Assembly: GCA_013397115.1 (NCBI GenBank)
Contig: VWZW01007674.1
Location: forward strand, 682,001-746,000
DNA from: Edolisoma coerulescens
Taxonomy: Eukaryota > Chordata > Aves > Passeriformes > Campephagidae
Direction: 5' to 3'
DNA length: 64,000 bases
The notes under the pieces: generated by a model
Told to the model about the DNA's origin: nothing
What the model saw: the letters and a program-made list of their open reading frames with translations, nothing else
Database searches by the model: none
Made by a program: the position numbers and the translations under genes
Part shown: piece by piece, positions 57,001-64,000 of the stretch
Layout of the letters: each line of letters starts with the position of its first letter
Position numbering within the stretch: the stretch's first letter is position 1

Positions 57001-60000
57001 CTGTGATGGGGATTTCTTTTATTCCCTGATTTTTCCACTTGTCTGACTAGACCTTAAAAAAAAAAGTGTGCGTGTGGGTGTCATCCAAAGTAGCAGATAA
57101 GGTGATTATAGACTTTGTAAATAAGATCATGATCCTAAACTGAGACCAGTTCCCTGCAGCTGAGGGCTTTGTGTTACTGTATGATCCCATCTTCCTTCAT
57201 GTTTCCTGGACTGTCTAGATTCTTTGGGAAGAAGAACTGAAGTAATTCAAGAGAGGAGGAGATGAAAGAGACCCATTTTGATCTTTTTTGTGAAGGTGGA
57301 GAACTTTCAGCTTCCCATTTTCCCCAAGAATCTTTGGAAACTCTTGTACATTCAGAATTTAGGAGCTTGTTGTTTCTGTACAGTCCCATACAAATACAGA
57401 TCTGCCCAACCTCTGAATTGCTCAAATTTGTGAACACAGAAACAACAACCTGGTCCATGCCTGATAATATAGAGAGGAAGAAGGAAGGGAGGATTAAGAG
57501 CAGTTTGCATTGCTCCAAGTCATTTTATATTTAGAAGTATATAGTTGTGAGATCTGTTTCCTTGGCCTTTTTTTTTTAAATTCATTGCAGTTGTCGCATA
57601 CTGCTCTTTTTCAGAATGATGGCTGAGAGAAACCCAGATGTAGTTTTTCCATAAAGCTTTAGGGGGCACTGAGCACTTGGTAAGAAGATCACTGTATCCT
57701 AAATACTGATTTAATTTCCAAGCAAGACTAAAATTCAGTTACTTAGACATAATTAAAGCATTACAGCTAAGTGAAGATGTGCTCTTAATTTGAATTTTTT
57801 TGGAAGCACATAGGTGTGCTCTCAAAGTCGCTGATCATGATAAAGACTGAGAATCTGTCCAGATGTAAGTGCAGAGGTTAATAAGATTTGATTAGCTCTG
57901 ATACATCAGTGTACTCCTTAAGTGTCCTCTTTTTTCAGGGGGTGGGAGATTGTCCCTTGTGTGTATGCTCATGGATCACAAAGCACATTAAGAAAAACTT
58001 CCCATCCCCCAGCCCCATTTTTACCCTTCATACAACTGGAACAAATATGAGTGCTCCAAGCATTCAGCCTTTATTCAGTGATGGCAAAACGAAATTACTC
58101 TTGAGATCAACTTCCAAGACCATGATGTAGTTGTTTTGAGTGAAGGGGATATAAGTTTTCAAAGTCTGTGACTCCACACCAAGAATTCTTTACTAGAGTG
58201 GGACCAGCAGTGGTGCCAGGGCAGTTGGCTTACGTGCAGAAGGCCTGTTCTGAGCAACACACAGCTCCTGAAAAGTCAGCTGTTCCTTTCAGTGTTAGAT
58301 TTAGATTCAAATTAATTTAAAGACATACGGTGAGTGGACAAGTGCAAAAGGTAGTAGCAGTGTTAGAGCTCTCTATCCAGATATGCCTGCTTCATAGGAA
58401 TTAAGTAAGCCTCACCTGTTGGCTTAAAATTTCTTTTAGCATTAAACTTAGGTTACAGAAAAGCTTTCCTAATAGAAGGCAAGCTTGGGTATTCCCAAGA
58501 TGTTAGTTGAAGAGTAGCTTTCTTGAATTATTCACAGGTCAACATATAGGCACAGATACATTTGCAGTTGCATAATATCTTAAGTGAGGAATATCATGTT
58601 TTAAAATTTGTACGCATATTACAGTAATACGTAAAATAGGTTGCACAACTGAGAATATTAAAAAGCATTCCTGTAGGATACTGAATTGTGGCCAATGGCT
58701 GTCTTCGAAGTCTGTGTTCAGAGCCCATTTTCTTGCTACAAGTCTCTCCAAGTGTTATAGAAAAAAACTTTACTATGTCTGCAGGGATGTAAAATCTGTT
58801 CGCTCTTCCTTTCAGATTTGGTTGCTGTCCTGTGTCCTAAAGGTCCCCTTCGTATGTTAGTTGAAACAGCTCAAGAGAGAAATGAAACTCTCTTTCCAGC
58901 ACTTATTTACTCCTGTAAGTACATTTTGTTAAATTCTGCAATCACCCACTCATCTAAAGAAATTTTCTCATGTTTCTGCGTTTTAATAAGATGCTTTTCA
59001 GCTGGAATTCTTGATCTGTTCACTTGGGCCTCAGTTTTTGTTTCACTGTTGATTCAGAAATGTGGAACATCGTCTGACTGAGACATTTCAAGATAAAAAC
59101 CAGCATGTTTTGTTCCAAAATACAAACAGGAAGAATGGTAACAGACCTTGTTTTGGACAAAGTAGTATGTCCTTAGGCTATGAATTAAGCCTGTTCAAAG
59201 GGAGCACTTTTTTTCAGAAAATATTTTCCAGCTTTCAGTCCTTAGATAACCTGTGTCTTAGTATAAGGAATGTGAGAAATTGCTAGAAAGAGGTTTGTTT
59301 GTGTGACTGTTTTCTCAAGAGCCTGTCCTTTTTGATAAGCTGTTTTTCCCTGCAGTTATGAAAAATAACCTATTGAATTAAACTTGCAGTTGTGACCTGT
59401 GTATCAATTAGTACGTAATTCCACTGTTTCTGAAGTTCCATGTTGCTAGTGGTAGTCATGTGGATAACAGTGAAAGAGGCTAATCATAAGTCATTATGCT
59501 ACTGGTGCTCCAGACAGGCCTGTATTTGGAAGCAGGAAGTGTGCTGCAGACCGGCCACTTCAGGGAAAGCTTACAGTGGAGAAAGGGGAGAGCTTTCTTT
59601 AGCTGTCACTCTTGCATGATATCAGTGGAATGTGGCATATAGCTGCCTGTTACTCTCTTTTGTGAGAGGAGAGGTTAACACTGAGAACTTGAATTAAAAT
59701 ACACCTTTTACAACATTTGGTTACCTCCAGGTTGGAGAATTTTTTGTGATGGTGGAGGCAGAGAACAATTAACTTTGATGTAGATGCTGCCTCTGAATTG
59801 ACATAACTCCGTAACAGTGTTAAGAGACCTTTTTACTTGCAGATAAAGGAACTGATTAATGAAAAAAAAGTAAAGAAATCGTTGATTTTCATAGTGAGCC
59901 TCTTATGTAGAAGTAATTTGTCTGGCAACAGCTGTTGCCATTTTTTTCAGAATCTAGTAGGAATAAAATTTTATTCACCGGTTTCTGTAAATGTGTTGTA

Positions 60001-63000
60001 GTAGGTACTGGCTGTGTTTGAGGTATTACTGTGCTTTAAGAGAGTAAAATTGCCTGTTGGAAAAGATAGTTGTATCAAAAAAACCCATGAAAAATGAGAA
60101 ATAATGGATTGATGTTAACACTATCTCTGAATTTCATACATCTGAAGATACAATTAGCTATGCTGTTGTGGTTTGGATTTTTTTGATAGCAACAATGATA
60201 TGGCTTGTGAACATGGCTGAGGAAGATCCAGAAGCCCAACGGAAATCCAAAAACTCCACTTACAATAAACAAGGTGAGTTTTGTTTTGACAAACCTTTGT
60301 CCCTTTATTGGAATTCATGGTTATGGAGACTTGTCTTTTAGTTTTTTAAGAGTCCTGGGTGCTATAGAGGAGTGAAAGCATGGAGGCCTAATTAAGAATG
60401 ATGAATCGGTCAAGACTTGAAAAAATGTTTCCTTATTGTGCAGTTAACGTTCTTGTATTCATTTTTCTGGATTCCGGGATGTTGTTGTTGAAATGATTCT
60501 CAGTATAAAACTATTAACTGAGCTCAACTGCTTGTCAAATTGGGATGATACAGTTTAATACCAACAGAAATATGCCTAGCCCTTTTTGGCTATGCAAATA
60601 GTGTTTAAACATGGACTTTGTTTATTTATATGTGTTACTAAAGCAGAGTGCAGTTTCTGAATTTGACATGCTTGAAGGCGTCCATGTATATGTAAATTTC
60701 AGTAAAGTTTTCTGTTTTACTAGAAAATTAAGCCGTCGATGTTGACTAAAGGAGCTAATTAAATATTGGATGAGCATTTATTCCTTAAATTGTGATCTTT
60801 GTTAGGTTACCACAGAACTTCCACTCTCATGTGGATGTACTCCTGAATACTAGGACTTGAGTGCAACATGTAGATGCTGTGACTGCAGAGTGTACATTGA
60901 CTTCTGATTGTTTAAGTAAATATTAAAATCCTAAGTGAGGATGTCTTGTGATTGTGTGTGCCAGTGTTAGATGTTGCTGAGTATTATGGAATACCTCTTT
61001 TTATCTTGTTCTATGATCTTATATGTGGAGAGACTTTCATGTTCTAGAAGGCACATTTTTGGAGGAGTCTTAAATGCCTTTCTTCCTTTGAGCTCCGGCA
61101 AGCCAGACCCAGAATGAAGATGCTGAAGCAGATGATGGTGGCTTTAGTCAGGAATGGCAGCAACAAAGGGACAACAGAATAGGGCCCATTGAATCAACAC
61201 CAGAATCACGTGCTGCTGTTCAGGCTCTACCCAGTAACTCTCAAACAAGTGAAGACCCTGAAGAAAGTGAGTATGGACTATTGTGTCTGAAAAGCTTACT
61301 ATATCTGAAGCTAGTCAGGCATCCTGAGTGCACAGATACAGGATTCTGTAAGCTAATAGCAAACTGAAGAGATGCTCTTGCTCATGATCAATGCTGTTAT
61401 GCCTCATAGGAATAATGGTTTTGGTTTCAGGTAGCATTTCATTTTGTTGCAGGAGTAATATTGGCCAAATTGCTTTTAGTTTGATACACCGACTCAAAAC
61501 TTTGTTGCACAAGCTGTTTTCAGACCATTACACAGTCAGTTGCATTAACCTTTGTCTTTTTCATGCAGTGTTCTGCTGTGTATCACCTCTTTCGGATTTT
61601 AGGCCCTGTAAATGCAGTCATTACCAGGTTTTTTTGCCTCAAGATTAAACTACTGTAATCCACTTGGTAGGAAGCAATATTTAAAACCTGATTGGAGACT
61701 GAAATGAATGCAGAATGCAATGGGCTTGTTTAGTTTTTTCCAGCATCTAGCTAAGGTGAAATATCTTTGGAGAGTGTATGATATCAATACTGATTACCTG
61801 TTTTAACAGACTCGCGATCTCCAGTTGGAGTTTAAGCTGCTATTAGATTTGCAAAGCTCTAAATAAATTAGGGTGTTCCTGTCTAATAAACTGCTCTCCC
61901 CATGTGATGCTGCCATATTTTAGCAAATGCATCTGCTTCCTCTGATTATCAGGTGCTCCTGTGTTTAAAAATAGAGACTTCTACTTTAAGAACAGTTTTA
62001 AAATTTACTTTGTCTCAGTAAGTCCAAATTCAGCATGCTGCAAATCCTTTTTAATTTCCAGAGCTTAAAAAAATATTATGATTCAAAAATTTAGGAAAAT
62101 GGCTATTTTAGTTAACTTTTTAACTAAAACTCTCGTCTGGCCAGGCTAATAATTTTCTCCCTCCTGTATTCCTGCAGTGAGTAGTAATGATCCAGTCAGA
62201 CTTGTCAGCCAGCATTAGTTTACTAGAACTTTGGAGCATCCGAGGTCTGTTTCAGCAGTGAAAGGGTGTTTCAGTGCTTAAGAGCTTTTAATGAATGCAC
62301 TGTTCTAGGCATTTATTGGAGGCCTGTTGAAAGAGAGTAGGGTTGCCTTTCTTCTTTTATGCGTTTTCTCCCTTTTTTTCTTTTTCCTTTCCTCCTCCCC
62401 CCGTACAATGATTAACCAGGCATCCACCTGTGTTTTGATGTTCTTAGTTCCTCTTGGAACTCCAAGTGAGCGTATGGCTGGACTGTAGTGAGGTGGGAAA
62501 GTAATCAATAGGCCAAATGAAAACAGCTGGTCACCTCATGTTGGCCTTTCGTAATTAACATCTTGGACTAAAAGCTCAGAAAGTGAACTGGCATTCAGGA
62601 AATCTTACAGTGCTTGCAGAAATCATTCAGTATTGTGCTCCAGAGTTGTTGCTAAGATGGTGATTACTATTTAAAAGAATAAGAGATAATGAATTTTCCT
62701 AAACCTCACATTTTGGACTAAGTATGGTGAGGTTTTGCCTCCGTGATACACTCTATACTTACACACAAGTGCTTTTAAGAACCACCTTCATAAGAATTCT
62801 GTAGGAAAATTGGGAAGGCAGTGGAATATTTTGTAATGTATTGGTTTCGAACTGGCAAATAAAATATAATCTGCGAGAAATTTATTTTTTCCCTTCCCTC
62901 AGTCAGTTTAAAGGAATTGCTCTTCAGTATTCTGTTGAATATGACAAGACAACCAAAAGTGGACACCCCTCCACAAATAAAATTACAGATATGTGAGTTT

Positions 63001-63851
63001 GTATATACTGCATTTATATGTCCAGGAAAATAGGAGTATGAGCAAATTCTAATTAAAGGGTGAATTAATTGAGTAGTGTAGTGTTTCTAAGCCATATTGT
63101 TTCACAGGAGTTTATTGCTTGATTCAGGAGTGGTACTAATTTTGAAAATAAAATGTTATTTTTAGCAAGTCTTGTTAGTAGTTAATGTAAATATGTATTA
63201 TTCTTTCATAATTACTGATATGTAATATTAGGAGACTGATATTTAATGCTGCCATATATTCACTTTGCAGGAGGAGTAAAGCTCGGTTTAGGAGACTTCA
63301 TTTTCTACAGTGTCCTTGTTGGCAAAGCCTCTGCAACAGCAAGTGGGGACTGGAATACGACTTTAGCATGTTTTGTAGCCATATTAATTGTGAGTATAAT
63401 GTAAAATTGTGATAGGGATAATTTCTAATGTTCATCGGGGACCAAGTTGTAGCTGCTGCATTTTGTCTTTGATTTTGTTTATTGGGGGGCCAGACTGAAA
63501 ACTGGTGAGGACCTTAGCTGTGATTTTCATTGGCTGTACATCTGTCACGTAAACTCTTAGTTTAGGAAGACATAAAACATAGCCTGTAGAATTAATATTT
63601 ATGTATATATATTTTTTTATTGTCTTTTGCTTGTCAGCGTTCCCTAATTTCTCCCTATGTTTTTTGTGTTTTCTTTTTTTTTTCCTTCCCCTCAGGGTCT
63701 GTGCCTTACACTTCTGCTTCTTGCCATCTTTAAGAAGGCCTTACCAGCTCTTCCAATCTCCATAACCTTTGGGCTAGTTTTTTACTTTGCTACTGATAAC
63801 TTGGTGCAACCCTTTATGGACCAGCTAGCATTCCATCAATTTTATATCTAG
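45003..63851 (+). CDS. PSEN1: PSEN1, presenilin-1 (10 coding exons, 467 codons)
   Basis: PSEN1 is the aspartyl protease of gamma-secretase, acting with nicastrin, APH1 and PEN2 to cut Notch, APP and other type I proteins within the membrane. Coding exons: 45003-45086, 49709-49965, 51305-51446, 55076-55143, 56748-56968, 58816-58914, 60190-60273, 61093-61266, 63271-63389, 63696-63851. They total 1,404 nt including TAG, all in frame, for 467 residues, the human length. Nine membrane segments are recognisable. Catalytic Asp are D258 in AVISVYDLVAV (human D257) and D385 in GLGD; the PAL motif is at 433-435. The sequence is nearly identical to mammals from TM1 to the loop and from GVKLGLGD on; the N-terminus and large loop diverge. 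Nothing suggests a pseudogene. Confidence 0.99.
46745..46851 (+). other. PSEN1: Candidate alternative first coding exon of PSEN1 (28 codons from 46768)
   Basis: An acceptor-like GACTTTTTAG (ending 46744) and the donor CAG|GTAGGA (46851/46852) enclose an ATG at 46768 that opens exactly 28 codons and reaches the donor in phase 0, matching PSEN1 exon 4. It begins [16 protein letters not shown] and ends ALFNTDQ. E7-S8-V9-P10-L11-L12 fits the [DE]xxxL[LI] adaptor-binding motif. Bases 46745-46767 carry an in-frame TAA, so it works only as a first coding exon, or after a 5' UTR splice, not as a cassette behind exon 3. No transcript evidence is available. Confidence 0.4.
48916..48957 (+). repeat. Two-copy 21-bp tandem repeat
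   Basis: TTATACCCTTGATGTTTCATG is followed directly by TTATACCCTTTATGTTTCAG in PSEN1 intron 3, differing at few positions. Confidence 0.75.
49709..49965 (+). CDS. PSEN1: PSEN1 exon 4: cytosolic N-terminal domain and TM1
   Basis: Encodes residues 29-113 plus two bases of codon 114. It opens with a repeated unit, NDNSERRR then HDNSERRR then NDNAESE, where human has a different, non-repeated sequence. Next come [20 protein letters not shown] and TM1 (about 83-101, [19 protein letters not shown]), then the lumenal [13 protein letters not shown]. Many familial Alzheimer positions known in human TM1 and HL1 are wild type here. Confidence 0.97.
50605..50655 (-). mobile_element. CR1 LINE 3' tip in PSEN1 intron 4
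   Basis: The plus strand reads CATAGAATCATAGAATG, then GAGTTGGAATGGACCTTAAAG. This is the reverse complement of the avian CR1 3' end with its ATTCTATG tail repeats, so the insertion is on the minus strand. Only about 50 bases remain. Confidence 0.85.
51305..56968 (+). CDS. PSEN1: PSEN1 exons 5-7: TM2 to TM6
   Basis: Exons 51305-51446, 55076-55143 and 56748-56968 encode residues 115-257. Visible segments: [20 protein letters not shown] leading into TM2, YKYRCYK loop, TM3 ([20 protein letters not shown]), [20 protein letters not shown] (TM4), [22 protein letters not shown]5 ([19 protein letters not shown]) and TM6 ([14 protein letters not shown]). The codon for catalytic D258 is split between this block and exon 8. 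Substitutions against human (for example V to M in YNVAMDY, S to C in MICIHW) are conservative. Confidence 0.98.
51447..55075 (+). other. PSEN1: PSEN1 intron 5
   Basis: A 3.6-kb AT-rich intron with a 28-bp period duplication at 53711-53757. No coding exon is supported. A 78-codon open frame (54792-55028) has no recognisable domain and ends before the true acceptor. Confidence 0.7.
53711..53757 (+). repeat. Direct duplication of GCATCTTTATAGGCACTGT
   Basis: Two exact 19-bp copies at 53711-53729 and 53739-53757, separated by nine bases, in PSEN1 intron 5. Confidence 0.9.
55144..56747 (+). other. PSEN1: PSEN1 intron 6
   Basis: A 1.6-kb intron from GTAAGT to TTTTTTAG. It contains the imperfect tandem repeat at 55360-55407 and overlapping open frames of up to 100 codons that lack any known domain. 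Confidence 0.7.
55360..55407 (+). repeat. Two-copy tandem repeat, about 25-bp period
   Basis: CAGAATAAGCACATCTTGC and CAGAATAAGCATATCTTGC, each preceded by a CATCA unit, lie in direct tandem. Confidence 0.8.
58816..60273 (+). CDS. PSEN1: PSEN1 exons 8-9: catalytic Asp, endoproteolysis site
   Basis: Exons 58816-58914 and 60190-60273 encode residues 258-318. The first completes D258 and reads [20 protein letters not shown], then [12 protein letters not shown]. The second carries [20 protein letters not shown], the region where presenilin cuts itself into N- and C-terminal fragments; Ile replaces human Val after the Met. Exon 9 is 84 nt. It is one codon shorter than human exon 9, whose deletion causes the known delta-9 disease form. 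It keeps the phase. Confidence 0.97.
61093..61266 (+). CDS. PSEN1: PSEN1 exon 10: large cytosolic loop
   Basis: Encodes residues 320-376 with split codons at both ends. It is acidic and disordered, with [17 protein letters not shown] and [10 protein letters not shown] conserved with mammals and the rest divergent. The Asp of QRDN matches the human caspase-cleavage site region. The acceptor is TTCCTTTGAG, with G at -3, which is rare. Other nearby AGs would shift the frame. Confidence 0.95.
61267..63270 (+). other. PSEN1: PSEN1 intron 10
   Basis: A 2.0-kb AT-rich intron from A|GTGAGT to CACTTTGCAG. A pyrimidine-rich stretch lies near 62345-62402. I see no exon or transposon in it. Confidence 0.7.
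63271..63851 (+). CDS. PSEN1: PSEN1 exons 11-12: GxGD, PAL motif and C-terminus
   Basis: Exons 63271-63389 and 63696-63851 encode residues 377-467. [20 protein letters not shown] holds the catalytic D385 in TM7, [14 protein letters not shown] starts TM8, and [20 protein letters not shown] carries the PAL motif (433-435) at TM9. The C-terminal [10 protein letters not shown] is intact and contacts nicastrin and TM1 in the assembled enzyme. One difference is N for human Y in FATDNLVQP. Stop TAG is at 63849-63851. Confidence 0.98.
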
Positions 63852-64000
63852 CAGACATGATGCTGGAATGGATATTTGTAGCAAATCTGGGAGGAGGAAA
63901 AATGGTTTTCCCTCAGTTCTCAAGAGAGACTGAAGTTAAATACTCAAGATTCCAAGCCTGAATCATTACAACTTCCTCCAATGGTGGTTTTTGGTTTGCT
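63852..64000 (+). other. PSEN1: PSEN1 3' UTR (start only)
   Basis: The first 149 bases after TAG. No poly(A) signal is reached before the window ends. Confidence 0.9.

Noticed and set aside
1..64000. Prokaryotic-type systems, CRISPR arrays, tRNA or rRNA genes, endogenous viral sequence
   Set aside because: None is visible; the window is ordinary vertebrate gene-bearing DNA.

Overview
The window is vertebrate nuclear DNA, almost certainly from a bird. It holds three genes in the order ZFYVE1 (minus), RBM25 (plus), PSEN1 (plus), the order known from human 14q24. Support for a bird: compact introns (RBM25 coding span about 25 kb, PSEN1 about 19 kb), two CR1 LINE 3' ends, one with the avian ATTCTATG-type tail, no primate- or rodent-type SINEs, and three sharp CpG islands. 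Species and chromosome cannot be fixed from the sequence.

Layout. 1-576: ZFYVE1 intron. 577-1074: first coding exon of ZFYVE1 (minus). 2.07-2.5 kb: its untranslated exon 1 in a CpG island (about 1.75-2.65 kb). 2.66-5.56 kb: intergenic. 5.56-6.45 kb: RBM25 CpG-island promoter and untranslated exon 1. 12.75-37.76 kb: all 18 coding exons of RBM25 (839 codons), with a 3' UTR probably ending near 38.27 kb. 38.3-42.1 kb: intergenic or extended 3' UTR. 42.15-42.74 kb: PSEN1 CpG-island promoter. 45.00-63.85 kb: all ten coding exons of PSEN1 (467 codons), with the first 149 bases of its 3' UTR closing the window. I placed splice sites by hand; every coding junction keeps the frame, and all introns are GT-AG except one GC-AG intron in RBM25.

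Roles. ZFYVE1 (DFCP1) is the omegasome/ER PI3P-binding protein of autophagy. RBM25 is a spliceosome-associated RRM/PWI protein. PSEN1 is the catalytic subunit of gamma-secretase. They are neighbours by ancient synteny and do not form a functional unit.

Most worth a second look: (1) an unannotated exon-like unit in PSEN1 intron 3 that would supply an alternative 28-residue N-terminus, in phase with exon 4, carrying an acidic-dileucine sorting motif like that of PSEN2; (2) a 44-nt poison-exon candidate and (3) a 15-nt in-frame microexon candidate, both in RBM25 intron 9; (4) a 266-bp terminal-inverted-repeat element just upstream of RBM25 exon 8, whose acceptor is itself duplicated; (5) loss of the donor that in mammals makes the PSEN1 VRSQ isoform.
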